DNA from: G963556115 sp963677015
GTDB lineage: Bacteria > Planctomycetota > SZUA-567
Assembly (NCBI GenBank): GCA_963677015.1
Contig: OY781533.1
Span: forward strand, 1,116,001-1,180,000
Reading direction: 5' to 3'
DNA length: 64,000 nucleotides
In this document: piece by piece, positions 18,045 through 27,344 of the stretch
Position numbering within the stretch: position 1 is the stretch's first letter
Layout of the letters: each line of letters begins with the position of its first letter
Program-made: the position numbers and the translations under genes
Notes under the pieces: generated by a model
What the model was told of the DNA's origin: nothing
What the model saw: only the letters and a program-made list of their open reading frames with translations
Databases searched by the model: none

Positions 18045-20903
18045 TTAATTATTCTTGATAGCTGCTTGTGCTGCTGCCAGTCTGGCAATAGGCACCCGGT
18101 ATGGAGAGCAGCTGACATAGGTCAATCCTGACTTATGGCAGAATTCAATAGAGCGTGGATCGCCTCCATGTTCACCGCAAATTCCGAGTTTGAAATCAGG
18201 CTTGGCGCTGCGTGCATATTTGATTGCCACCTCCATCAATCTTCCGACACCGTTAGTGTCGATACTCTGGAACGGATTGTAATCATAGATACCGTTGTTG
18301 ACATAGTCCGCAAGGAAATCACCGGAGTCATCGCGGGAGAAGCCGCAGCCCATCTGGGTCAGATCATTGGTGCCGAAACTGAAGAAGTCTGCCTCTTTGA
18401 CGATTTCATCAGCGGTCATAGCGGCACGCGGAACTTCAATCATAGTACCGAGCTTTACCTTTACCGGTAATTCGGTAATATTTTTCTCGGTTTTTATCTG
18501 TTCGATAACCTTGAGTGCTACCTGCTTCTGGTTGCAGAGTTCACGGACATTTCCGACAAGTGGGATCATGATTTCAGGCTGGCTGCCGGAAACAGAGCAT
18601 CCGGCTTCAATGATTGCTCTAACCTGCATAGCGGTAATTTCCGGATAAGATATACCCAGACGGCAACCACGATGACCCAGCATTGGGTTGAATTCATGAA
18701 GCGATTCAACAAGCTTTTTGACTTCGCTTACCTCAATGCCCATATTCGTTGCCATCTCCTGTGCACCGGCATCATCCTGCGGCAGGAATTCGTGGAGTGG
18801 CGGATCAAGAAGACGTATAGTACATGGAAGTCCTTCCATGGCTTCAAAAATTCCTTTGAAGTCGGCTCGCTGGAGTTCAAGAAGTTCAGAAAGAGCCTGT
18901 TCGTATTGCTGGAGTGCCATTACTTCTTCTTTATCTGTCAGAATGTTTCTGTCCAGTTCGTCAAGAGTCTTTACGCCCAGCTTTTCTTTGAGCTTCTTGA
19001 CTTTATCAGCGACCAGAATGAAGCGGCGGAAACTTATGATACGTCCTTCTTCAAAGAACATGTGCTCGGTACGGCAGAGTCCTATACCCTGAGCACCGAA
19101 TCTGAACGCGACTCCTGCATCTTTGGGGGTATCTGCATTGGTACGTATTGCCAGTTTGCGGTATTTATCCGCCCATTCCATGATTTTTGCGAATGGACCG
19201 GATACTCCCGGAGTGACACTTTTGATCTTACCGGCGTAGATAATACCTGTAGAACCGTTCAAGCTCAAATAGTCGCCTTCTTTGTAGGTTTTACCGTTGA
19301 GGGTCAGGCTTTTGTTAGCGTAATCAATCTGCAGCTCAGAACAACCTGAGACACAGCACTTGCCCCAGCCGCGGGCGACAACCGCTGCGTGACTGGTCAT
19401 ACCACCGCGGGCGGTCAGAATGCCGGCTGCGACGTGCATACCGGTAACATCCTCCGGGCTGGTCTCTATTCTGGTGAGAATTACTTCATGTCCCTCTGCA
19501 GCCAGTTTTTCCGCATCCTGTGCATTGAAAACAATTTCACCGCTGGAAGCGCCTGGACTTGCAGGCAGACCTCTGCCAATCTCTTCCGCTTCCTTTTCAG
19601 CTTTGGTGTCAAATACCGGATGAAGCAGCTGATCAAGCTGTTCCGGATCGATTGAGAGCAGTGCTTCCTGCTCGGTAATCAATCCTTCTTCCGCCAGGTC
19701 TACAGCTATTCTAACTGCAGCGGCACCGGTGCGCTTGCCGTTTCTGGTCTGCAGCATATAGAGTTTGCTCTGTTCGATGGTGAATTCCAGATCCTGCATG
19801 TCACGGTAATGGTTTTCAAGCTGTTTTCTGATACCGTCAAGCTGCTTGAAGCATTCCGGCATGGACTCTTCCAGTGACGGGTATTTTGCAACTCTATCTT
19901 CTTCGGAAATATTATTGTTCTTCGCCCATTCACGTGAGCCGTCGATAGTGATCTGTTGAGGGGTGCGGATTCCGGCAACAACATCTTCACCCTGTGCGTT
20001 GATCAGATATTCACCATAGAAGTAACTGTTTTCGCCTGTAGACGGATCACGGGTGAAGGCTACTCCGGTTGCGCTGTTTTCTCCACTGTTTCCGAAGACC
20101 ATGGTTTGTACGTTAACGGCGGTACCGATCAGACCGCGAATGTCGTTTATCTGGCGATACTTGATGGCGCGGGGGTTGTTCCATGATTTAAATACAGCGT
20201 CGATAGCCGCAAGGAGCTGTTCGCGTGGATCCTGTGGGAACTTCTGCTGATTATCAGCGTAAACTTTTTTGTACTCTTCAACAACTTCTTTGAGGTCTGC
20301 GACTTCAAGAGCGGTGTCGGGAACTTTTTTATTGAGGGCTTCCTGCTGAAGTGTCGCTGAATCGGCTATGCCTTTACGCTGCGCGTAGCTGCGTTTAACC
20401 TTTTCCAGTGCCTGTTCAAAATCATGGTGGGCGATACCAAGCACTACGTCACCGAACATCTGCAAAAACCGGCGGTATGCGTCCCAGGCGAAACGTTCAT
20501 TTCCTGTCAGTTCCGCCAGAGCCTGAAGTGTCTGATCATTCAGACCAAGGTTGAGCACGGTATCCATCATACCCGGCATTGAAACAGCTGCACCGGATCT
20601 TACTGAAAAGAGCAGGGGATTACTGCCGTAGCCAAAGGTTTTTCCGGTAATCTCTTCCACTTTTTTGATGTTTTCATCGATTTCTGTGAAGAGTTCTTCC
20701 GGGTACTTCTTGCCGAGTTTGTAATATTCATCACAGACCTCGGTCGTAATTGTGAAACCAGGGGGGACTGGTAATCCGTTTGCGGACATATCCGCAAGAT
20801 TAGCGCCTTTTCCTCCCAGCAGGGGTTTCAGAGAGGTATTACCTTCGGCATTTCCTCCTCCGAAAAAATAGATACGTTTTAAGGTTGCGGTATTACATGA
20901 CAT
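18045..20903 (-). CDS. ppdK: Pyruvate, phosphate dikinase
   Basis: This 952-residue enzyme interconverts pyruvate + ATP + Pi and PEP + AMP + PPi. Visible in order: the N-terminal nucleotide-binding domain (GGKGANLADMSANGLPVPPGF near residue 30; SVRSGAAVSMPGMMDTVLNLG), the central phospho-His domain with GGMTSHAAVVARG (about residue 505), and the C-terminal PEP/pyruvate barrel with CRTEHMFFEEGRI, GTNDLTQM and the catalytic Cys in GICGEHGGDP. All key residues appear intact. The start has AAAGGAG. It is transcribed alone. Together with the phosphofructokinase at 37.9 kb it suggests a glycolysis able to run through PPi and PEP in an anaerobe. Confidence 0.97.
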   Translation of the reverse strand: MSCNTATLKRIYFFGGGNAEGNTSLKPLLGGKGANLADMSANGLPVPPGFTITTEVCDEYYKLGKKYPEELFTEIDENIKKVEEITGKTFGYGSNPLLFSVRSGAAVSMPGMMDTVLNLGLNDQTLQALAELTGNERFAWDAYRRFLQMFGDVVLGIAHHDFEQALEKVKRSYAQRKGIADSATLQQEALNKKVPDTALEVADLKEVVEEYKKVYADNQQKFPQDPREQLLAAIDAVFKSWNNPRAIKYRQINDIRGLIGTAVNVQTMVFGNSGENSATGVAFTRDPSTGENSYFYGEYLINAQGEDVVAGIRTPQQITIDGSREWAKNNNISEEDRVAKYPSLEESMPECFKQLDGIRKQLENHYRDMQDLEFTIEQSKLYMLQTRNGKRTGAAAVRIAVDLAEEGLITEQEALLSIDPEQLDQLLHPVFDTKAEKEAEEIGRGLPASPGASSGEIVFNAQDAEKLAAEGHEVILTRIETSPEDVTGMHVAAGILTARGGMTSHAAVVARGWGKCCVSGCSELQIDYANKSLTLNGKTYKEGDYLSLNGSTGIIYAGKIKSVTPGVSGPFAKIMEWADKYRKLAIRTNADTPKDAGVAFRFGAQGIGLCRTEHMFFEEGRIISFRRFILVADKVKKLKEKLGVKTLDELDRNILTDKEEVMALQQYEQALSELLELQRADFKGIFEAMEGLPCTIRLLDPPLHEFLPQDDAGAQEMATNMGIEVSEVKKLVESLHEFNPMLGHRGCRLGISYPEITAMQVRAIIEAGCSVSGSQPEIMIPLVGNVRELCNQKQVALKVIEQIKTEKNITELPVKVKLGTMIEVPRAAMTADEIVKEADFFSFGTNDLTQMGCGFSRDDSGDFLADYVNNGIYDYNPFQSIDTNGVGRLMEVAIKYARSAKPDFKLGICGEHGGDPRSIEFCHKSGLTYVSCSPYRVPIARLAAAQAAIKNN

Positions 20904-21640
20904 TACAATTATCTCCTTTGAAAAGATAGTTGAGAAACTACCTGCTTTCGCAGTAGCTCCGGTTCTTAACTTATCGCATCAAAGGTGAATCGTAGAATAG
21001 TTGGAGGTAAGTAAGTGGTTGACTTACTATTCTCAAATCAGTTATGAGAATGTAGCATTATCAGTACGGACTCCTGAATGAGCATTTTCTCTGAACTTCT
21101 GGAGAATATTCTTGAAACAAGAACAGCTAAACAGGTATCGACGCATTGATAGAAGAATGCCGGGTAATGAATGCCGACAGAGTATATTTCACTGTCTCTT
21201 ATAACCAATAAGAAAGAGAGAAACTTACCCCGTATGGTAAACACTACTTACACTCTAACCAACTACAAGGCATCAGTGATGCAATTACAACAATTCACAA
21301 ACACATTTTACTGTGATTTATCGTTAGTATAGAAAAAGCTGATCATGTTTGCAATAATATTTTTACAGTTGTTTTAATTCTGACAAAATTTGCTGCATTA
21401 CTATTTGGGTAACAGCTTGTTCCGCTACGGGTTAGTCTGGTTGAGTCGACAAAATTTTTTTACATTTTATTTTAAAATAATTGTTTATTATTGATCTGGA
21501 TATGCGAATTATTATTCGCCGAGTTTATAATCGTTATGAAAAATTTATAAATTTTATTAGAGCCTATACTATCAAAATTTTAACTGTTAGAAATTTTCTA
21601 AATAATATTATTACATAATTCTTTTTACGAAAACTGAAAA
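20904..21640. other. Long leader and spacer upstream of ppdK
   Basis: About 740 bases without a convincing gene. Near the ppdK start, minus-strand RNA would form a GAAA-capped hairpin (plus-strand positions 20938-20956). A GTG-started frame at 21038-21244 (minus) lacks a ribosome binding site and resembles no protein I know, so I do not call it. The rest is AT-rich. Confidence 0.4.
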
Positions 21641-21674
21641 TTTCAGCCAGTGAATATATGATCACTGGCTGAAA
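21641..21674 (-). terminator. Rho-independent terminator after the second sugar importer operon
   Basis: TTTCAGCCAGTGA and TCACTGGCTGAAA form a 13-bp perfect stem. On the minus strand it is followed by ATTTTCAGTTTTC. It lies about 55 bases beyond the binding-protein stop. Confidence 0.85.
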
Positions 21675-21730
21675 TGGTGTTGCTCCTTTTTCACAGTTTT
21701 TGGAAGAATGATTCTGCTGCTGAATTTTAA

Positions 21731-22687
21731 TTACCACTGTTCTTTTATTCTGGATTCATCATTTACTGAATTTTCATATTTATAATGCGCACATGGTATA
21801 AATATGATCTTGTCAATGTCTTCGCCATCAAGATACTTTATGAATGCTTCTACTGTTCCTACAGCCATTTTGGCTGGGAACTGCTGAGGGGTGTCATAAA
21901 GTTTCTTTTCAAATACCGCCTGTTTGCCGGCAGGGGAAGCGTCAAAACCGATAACGGTGATTTTATCTGTAAGTCCGGCTTTAGCAACTGCGGAGTAGGC
22001 TCCGAGGGCTGATGGATCATTGACAGAGAAAATTGCTTTAATATCCGGGTGGGCCTGAAGGATATCGGTTGCTGTATTGTAGCCGTCAACCCGGTTGCCT
22101 TTACCGGATAGTTCGGTAACTATTTCAAGTTTGCTGTTGTGCTTTTTCAGTGAGTCCTTGAAACCGTCAACACGGTAAATACAGGAAGTGATCTCAGGGT
22201 AGGAGATAACAGCAATTTTACCTTCATCACCGGTAAGCTCGATCATGCTGTCGCCTGCCAGCTGGCCACCCTGGAAGTTGTCACTGCCGATATGAGAAAC
22301 CACAAGTTTTTTCGCTTCTTCATCGGTAACCTGAACATCAAAGGTAAATACTGGAATTCCCGCAGCGTGTGCTCTCTTGACACCTTCACCTGCGGCTTTG
22401 GAATCTGCCGGGTTGAGAAATATAGCGTCAAATTTCTGAGCGATAAAGTCATTCATCTGGCTATTCTGTTTGGCGGCATCATTGGCTCCGTCAAGCAATA
22501 CTACTTCATAACCGTATTTGGCTGCTGCCTTCTGCATTGTTACTCCGATAAGTTTGAAGAATGGATTGGTCAGATCCATACAGGTCATACCAATCTTTCC
22601 TTTCATTTCAGCAGCCTGGAGGCTTGAGCCGGTTAAAAGCATTACTGCTGCAACAACTAAAAATAATTTAATCAATAGACCACGCAT
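21731..22687 (-). CDS. Periplasmic sugar-binding protein, RbsB-like
   Basis: The 318-residue protein has a signal peptide (MRGLLIKLFLVVAAVMLLTG, likely cut after LQA near residue 25) and a Peripla_BP_4 domain with MTCMDLTNPFFKLIGVTMQ, FDAIFLNPADSKA, and VNDPSALGAYSAV, all typical of ribose/galactose-class binding proteins. It is the last gene of the operon ATPase-permease-binding protein. It has a strong AGGAGG ribosome binding site and its own palindrome upstream (22723-22744). The sugar cannot be read from sequence alone. Confidence 0.93.
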   Translation of the reverse strand: MRGLLIKLFLVVAAVMLLTGSSLQAAEMKGKIGMTCMDLTNPFFKLIGVTMQKAAAKYGYEVVLLDGANDAAKQNSQMNDFIAQKFDAIFLNPADSKAAGEGVKRAHAAGIPVFTFDVQVTDEEAKKLVVSHIGSDNFQGGQLAGDSMIELTGDEGKIAVISYPEITSCIYRVDGFKDSLKKHNSKLEIVTELSGKGNRVDGYNTATDILQAHPDIKAIFSVNDPSALGAYSAVAKAGLTDKITVIGFDASPAGKQAVFEKKLYDTPQQFPAKMAVGTVEAFIKYLDGEDIDKIIFIPCAHYKYENSVNDESRIKEQW

Positions 22688-22722
22688 TACTAGCTCCTCC
22701 TAACTAAAGTAAACAAACAATC

Positions 22723-22744
22723 ATAAATAACCCGGGTTATTTAT
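22723..22744. repeat. 22-bp perfect palindrome between permease and binding-protein genes
   Basis: ATAAATAACCC is followed directly by its reverse complement GGGTTATTTAT with no spacer. It occupies most of the 65-base gap between the two genes. It could be a transcription-factor site or, as RNA, a hairpin that affects relative expression of the binding protein. Confidence 0.85.
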
Positions 22745-22752
22745 ACACAATT

Positions 22753-24090
22753 TTATTTTCCTGCGAACATTGATTTAAAACTTGCACCGCTGCGGAATTT
22801 ATCCAGAAGAACCGCCGCGAGAATTACCAGACCGAGAACAACCTGTTGTGTATAGCTCTCTATTCCCAGCAGGTTCATGCCATTCTGAATTACAGAGATA
22901 ATGAAAGCACCGATAAGAGTGCCGAAAATTCTTCCTGAGCCCCCGGCAAGACTTGTTCCTCCGACGACGACGGCGGCGATAACGTACATTTCAAACATGA
23001 CCCCGCAGTTGGGAGTTCCGGTATTGAGCTGTGAGGCCTGGATACAACCGCCCAGACCGGCAGCACAGGCACTGACAAAGTAGACAAATACAATAACCCA
23101 TTTGACCGGTACCCCTGAGAGTCTGGCTGCTTCAGTATTGCCGCCAACAGCATAGATGTAGCGGCCGAGTTTTGTCTTTGCCATAAAAATATGTGATATA
23201 ATATACAGTACAACCAGAAGTATAACGGTGTTCGGTATCCCTAAAGTATAGCCCTGCCCCAGCCAGGTGAGGGTTTTGGGAACCTGATAAATTGAATAGC
23301 CGCCGGTGATAAGAAACGCCAGCCCCCGGGCTACCATCATTAAAGCCAGAGTCGTTATGAATGGTGCGACTTTGAAGCGGGCAACAATCCAGCCGCCTAT
23401 TGTTCCCATCAGACTGGTGACAGCGATTCCGACAATGAATCCGATCAGTACAACATACCAGTCCGCATGAATTCCACCCATTCGTTTCATTACCAGAGTG
23501 CTGATAACCGCCGCCAGAGCGATAAGGCTGCCGACTGAAAGGTCGATACCCCCGGTGATGATAACCATGGTCATGCCTATAGCTATTACGGCAATAACTA
23601 CAATTCGGTCTACTACCGCCAGCATGTTTCCGAGTTTCAGAAAATCCGGCCAGGTGTAAACTTTGGGTGCTATCACTTTAACTCCCTTAAATTCAGGATA
23701 CTTGCTCTCCATGGTTTCAAAGACTCGCCATTTAAGCGGTATTACCCCTGAAACGAGAATGGCTGAGGGTGGGGTTTCTTCTTTTTTAAGCTGTTTGAGT
23801 GCCAGGACAAGATCTCTGGGGGAGCCGACACAGTTGCGTATATTGGTATATCCTGCTTTTTGCAGTATTGAAGTTGCTCTGCCGGCAAAGTCCTGTGTCT
23901 CGCTGTCGGTTTTACCGGCGATTAAAATCGGTGCTTCTTTATCAGTAATCTTTGATGTTACCTTTTCCGCTACCTCGGTTCCGGCGCCTGTACCTATAGC
24001 CCGCTGTTCTTTGAGGGTAAGAGCACTGAAAAAAGCGCAAAGCAGCAATAATACAAAAATCATACCATAGTCATTCAAGAACCTGCCCAT
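22753..24090 (-). CDS. RbsC-type sugar ABC permease with a periplasmic insertion
   Basis: This 445-residue protein is about 120 residues longer than normal RbsC. After the first membrane segment (about residues 9-27) comes a hydrophilic stretch of about 120 residues (30-150, with GRATSILQKAGYTNIRNC and ILVSGVIPLKWRVF), before the usual permease core resumes (GMTMVIITGGIDLSVGS, GGNTEAARLSGVP, GGTSLAGGSGRIFGTLIGA). The insertion should lie in the periplasm. ATG 24090 was chosen because AGGAGA lies just upstream; an ATG 15 bases earlier has none. It is the middle gene of the importer operon. Confidence 0.9.
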   Translation of the reverse strand: MGRFLNDYGMIFVLLLLCAFFSALTLKEQRAIGTGAGTEVAEKVTSKITDKEAPILIAGKTDSETQDFAGRATSILQKAGYTNIRNCVGSPRDLVLALKQLKKEETPPSAILVSGVIPLKWRVFETMESKYPEFKGVKVIAPKVYTWPDFLKLGNMLAVVDRIVVIAVIAIGMTMVIITGGIDLSVGSLIALAAVISTLVMKRMGGIHADWYVVLIGFIVGIAVTSLMGTIGGWIVARFKVAPFITTLALMMVARGLAFLITGGYSIYQVPKTLTWLGQGYTLGIPNTVILLVVLYIISHIFMAKTKLGRYIYAVGGNTEAARLSGVPVKWVIVFVYFVSACAAGLGGCIQASQLNTGTPNCGVMFEMYVIAAVVVGGTSLAGGSGRIFGTLIGAFIISVIQNGMNLLGIESYTQQVVLGLVILAAVLLDKFRSGASFKSMFAGK

Positions 24091-24164
24091 TTTCTCTCCT
24101 GTCATACATAATAATATTATTTATTGATCATATAGTTTTAATTGAATATAAGAACGCCTGCAGA

Positions 24165-25652
24165 TCAGGTAATCGCCAGCGTGAGTATCTGCTCCTGGGT
24201 CGCATGTGCAACGTCGGTTATTTCCCCTTTTATGCTACCTTCGTGCATGACAATTATGCGGTCACTCATTCCAAGTATTTCCGGAAGTTCACTGCTTACC
24301 ATGATGATAGCTTTTCCTTCACTGGCCAGATGATTTATCAGCAGGTAGATCTCATACTTTGCTCCAACGTCAATGCCTCGGGTCGGCTCGTCAAAGATAA
24401 TGATGTCACAATTTTTCTGCAGCCACTTGGCCAGTACGACCTTCTGTTGGTTGCCGCCAGAGAGATTGGCGGCAAGCTCTTCCTGGTGCGGAATCTTTAT
24501 CTGCAGGCTAGTTACGAATTTTGCGAGAGCTTCACGTTCTTTTCTGGAATTTACAAATAACTTTGGCGCAAAAGTATCAAGGTTGGGAAGTCCAAAATTT
24601 TCTCTGACACTATGTACCAGAATGAGGCCTTGCCCTTTTCTGTCCTCGGTAAGCAGGCATATGCGGTGCTCAAGAGCTTTGCGTGGTGAGTTTATCTCTA
24701 CTTTGTTACCGCGAATATAAATCTCGCCGCTGTCCTTATGGTCTGCGCCAAATATAATGCGCATGGTCTCGGTCCGACCGGCTCCGACAAGTCCTGAAAA
24801 TCCGAGAACTTCACCACCGCGTATTTTGAATGAAACGTCTTTAACCGCATCGGCGCGGTTGAGGTGCTCAACCCGCAGGACTTCTTCGCGTAGAGGAGCT
24901 TTTTGTTTAGGAAATTCATTCTCCAGGCTTCTGCCGACCATCATCTCAATAAGCCGTTCCTTATTGATGTCTTTTACCTTTTCGGTGCCGATGTATTCAC
25001 CGTCTCGCATAACTGTGACCCGGTCACAGATTTCAAATATTTCATCGAGTCGGTGACTGATATAGATAATACTTATGCCTTTACGTTTCAGGTCTTTGAT
25101 TATATTGAAAAGGGCAGTCACTTCCTGGTTGGTAAGGGCGGCAGAGGGCTCGTCCATGACAATTATGCGGGCATTTATACTGAGTGCTTTTGCTATTTCA
25201 ACTGTCTGCTGCTGGGCCACGGTGAGATCTCGGCAGAGCTCTGACGGGTTTATTTCCAGACCTATACGTTTAAAGAGTTCGACTGCTTTCTCATGCTGCG
25301 CTTTGTGATCAACAAGTCCTTTAGAGAGCAGTTCACGTCCTAGAAATATGTTTTCAGCAACCGACATTTCAGGAATCAGGTTGAATTCCTGATAGATAAT
25401 CGCTATTCCCTGATGTTGCGAATTGACCGGATCGGTGATGCTTATCTTGGCTTCATCAAGAAAAATATCGCCTGAGTCGGCCATGTGCGCACCGCCAAGT
25501 ACTTTGATGAGTGTGCTTTTTCCGGCGCCGTTCTCCCCGCAGACTCCGTGGCATTCACCAAGCTCAAGATCAAAATCAACACCTTTGAGTGCATGGACGC
25601 CGGCAAATGATTTTTTAATTTTAGACATTCTCAGAACAGAACTTCTACTCAC
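24165..25652 (-). CDS. RbsA-type sugar ABC transporter ATPase
   Basis: This 495-residue twin nucleotide-binding protein has in domain 1 Walker A GENGAGKST, signature LTVAQQQTVEIAKAL and Walker B IIVMDEPSAALT; in domain 2 a degenerate P-loop (GLVGAGRTE), LSGGNQQKVVLAKWL and FDEPTRGIDVGAKYE. Length and layout match RbsA/MglA. The GTG start at 25652 is preceded by GAGAGGA; the internal ATG at 25628 has no such site. It is the first gene of the operon. In contrast to the ATPase at 7068, both of its domains have recognisable signature motifs. Confidence 0.94.
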   Translation of the reverse strand: MSRSSVLRMSKIKKSFAGVHALKGVDFDLELGECHGVCGENGAGKSTLIKVLGGAHMADSGDIFLDEAKISITDPVNSQHQGIAIIYQEFNLIPEMSVAENIFLGRELLSKGLVDHKAQHEKAVELFKRIGLEINPSELCRDLTVAQQQTVEIAKALSINARIIVMDEPSAALTNQEVTALFNIIKDLKRKGISIIYISHRLDEIFEICDRVTVMRDGEYIGTEKVKDINKERLIEMMVGRSLENEFPKQKAPLREEVLRVEHLNRADAVKDVSFKIRGGEVLGFSGLVGAGRTETMRIIFGADHKDSGEIYIRGNKVEINSPRKALEHRICLLTEDRKGQGLILVHSVRENFGLPNLDTFAPKLFVNSRKEREALAKFVTSLQIKIPHQEELAANLSGGNQQKVVLAKWLQKNCDIIIFDEPTRGIDVGAKYEIYLLINHLASEGKAIIMVSSELPEILGMSDRIIVMHEGSIKGEITDVAHATQEQILTLAIT

Positions 25653-26379
25653 AGTGCGTCCTCTCTTTACTAATGCTAAATCGGCACGAGAATACCTGAT
25701 GTCTCAGGGTTATGCCGAGTGTGCAGTAAGAAAATACTATGAATCAGAGTATGTGCTATTAATTGTGTATTCTGATTTCCCCAAACTTTATATTATGGAT
25801 AGCAAATTAACAGGCAATGTAGCTGCTTATATTTGTATACATTTAATAAATATATTTTTTGCTCGAAAAAATTAGTGTGAATGATATTTTTTAACTATTG
25901 TTTAACTAAGATGCCTTTATTATTAAGATACACTATGAACCTCTGCAAAACCACTAAAATATATGTAAAAATAAAAAAAATTACAAACATTAGTGTAATG
26001 TAGAGTAAATGAAAAGTAAGGCTTATTTTTTAGTAATTTATATAGCAATAATTTGTTATTTTTTAAATTTTCCTGGGTACTATCTCATAATTGCTGATAT
26101 TGGTAGAGCTGCAATGATTGTGAGTTTTGTATAATTTAGTTAGTTAATTCTAATTTTCTGATTGACATCGCTCCAGATTTGTGTATATTAGCATTCAGAT
26201 GAGACAGTTGCAAGTTGTAAGTCTCATGGCGTATTAGTGCTGGTGCGGACTCACTCTATCGCTGGTGTTGAAAATTTTTGTTATGCAGTTTGCAATGTAC
26301 TTTTAATTATAAGCATGTAGTTCATTGCTTAGCTAGATGTGTGCTGGTTTTAGTGAAATTTTTTCTTGAAAGGTAGAGT
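25653..26379. promoter_or_regulatory. Divergent spacer with flavodoxin promoter and long leader
   Basis: The 727-base AT-rich region holds no gene I can support. A good sigma-70 promoter reads TTGACA (26162-26167), 16 bases, TATATT (26184-26189), facing the flavodoxin gene. Transcription from it would give a leader of about 185 nt. The leader begins with a stem (ATGAGAC at 26199-26205 with GTCTCAT at 26221-26227). I recognise no known riboswitch. Confidence 0.6.
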
Positions 26380-26871
26380 ATGCGTATAGGTATTTATTTT
26401 GGCAGTACAACGGGTAATACTGAGAGTGTAGCAGAGCGTATTGCCGGTGCTGTCTCGGATCATGAAGTTACTTTGTCCAATATCTCCGGCGGCAGTGTTG
26501 CTGATATGCTGGAGAATGATCTGCTGATACTAGGGGCGTCAACCTGGGGTGAGGGAGAGGTTCAGGATGATTGGGCTGATTTGCTAAAAGAGCTGGGTGA
26601 AGCCGATCTCAGTGGTAAAAAGGTCGCGATATTTGGGCTTGGTGACCAGGCCGGCTGGTCTGATACTTATGTTGACGGCATGTCTGAGATATATGCTGCT
26701 GTTACAGCTGCCGGTGCGGAGGTTGTCGGGCGCTGGCCGGTGGATGGCTATGACTTTACTTCGTCTAAGGCGGTTGTTGATGGTATGTTTGTCGGGTTGG
26801 CTCTGGATGAGAGTAATCAGCCTGAAAAGACTGATAGCCGAATAAGCAGCTGGCTGGCGGGTATTGTATAA
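26380..26871 (+). CDS. fldA: Flavodoxin
   Basis: This 163-residue, acidic, short-chain flavodoxin carries one FMN and shuttles low-potential electrons. The phosphate-binding loop GSTTGNTESVAERIA is at residues 9-23; the ring-flanking loops are STWGEGEVQDDW (about 54-65) and FGLGDQAGWSDTYVDG (about 85-100). It replaces ferredoxin under iron limitation or feeds pyruvate oxidation, nitrogen fixation or radical enzymes in various bacteria; which applies here is not visible. The next gene encodes a DUF2023-type protein. The ribosome binding site AAAGG is six bases from the ATG. Confidence 0.96.
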   Translation: MRIGIYFGSTTGNTESVAERIAGAVSDHEVTLSNISGGSVADMLENDLLILGASTWGEGEVQDDWADLLKELGEADLSGKKVAIFGLGDQAGWSDTYVDGMSEIYAAVTAAGAEVVGRWPVDGYDFTSSKAVVDGMFVGLALDESNQPEKTDSRISSWLAGIV

Positions 26872-26890
26872 TTAGGTCGTGTTGTGTGCT

Positions 26891-26942
26891 CCAGATCTCT
26901 CTGTATGGCGTATTTGGGTGAGTACTTCATTGAGAGATCTGG
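26891..26942 (+). repeat. Inverted repeat between flavodoxin and DUF2023 genes
   Basis: CCAGATCTCTC (26891-26901) and GAGAGATCTGG (26932-26942) are perfect 11-bp inverted copies around a 30-nt loop. No T-run follows. It may act as a processing hairpin or weak attenuator inside the two-gene operon. Confidence 0.6.
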
Positions 26943-26984
26943 ATTTGTAACTGTTCTCTGACCGAAGATTTCTGGAGGAATATT

Positions 26985-27335
26985 ATGGACCAGGTATTGA
27001 ATCATCATTTATATGAGTATAAAAAAGGTCTGCGCCGTCTCATTTTGCATACAGTTCTGAAAAATGAAGTTCCGGGAATTATTGAAAGATTTGAGCGTTC
27101 AGGGATTGCCTATGAAGTTGTGCCCCTTGGTTCTCAGCGGGCTAATATTTTTTTTGGCGATAATGTCTGTATTGAAATTATAAAAACGATTGGTAAGAGT
27201 CGTCTCACCGATTACACTCCTGAAGAGGATTTCATTCTGGGTACGATGCTGGGGTATTGCCGGCGCCAGCAGTGTGAGAGGTATCTTAAGTTCAAGCAGA
27301 GTTCATTTCGCCCGGAGAATATACTGGCAGGGTGA
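26985..27335 (+). CDS. DUF2023-family protein linked to flavodoxin
   Basis: This 116-residue cytosolic protein has no signal or membrane segment. It begins with a helix (HHLYEYKKGLRRLILHTV) and has IFFGDNVCIEIIKTIGK and LTDYTPEEDFILGTMLGYCRRQQCERYL. I recognise these as the DUF2023 family, whose members are commonly encoded next to flavodoxin (from memory). The biochemical role is unknown to me; a flavodoxin partner or regulator is the obvious guess. It has a GGAGG ribosome binding site and is separated from the flavodoxin gene by an inverted repeat. Confidence 0.8.
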   Translation: MDQVLNHHLYEYKKGLRRLILHTVLKNEVPGIIERFERSGIAYEVVPLGSQRANIFFGDNVCIEIIKTIGKSRLTDYTPEEDFILGTMLGYCRRQQCERYLKFKQSSFRPENILAG

Positions 27336-27344
27336 CAGGAACTG

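Noticed and set aside
18672..19349. 225-codon plus-strand frame opposite ppdK
   Set aside because: It is antisense to a highly conserved part of ppdK; the frame results from codon use in that gene.
21038..21244. 68-codon minus-strand frame starting at GTG
   Set aside because: No ribosome binding site and no protein-like pattern.
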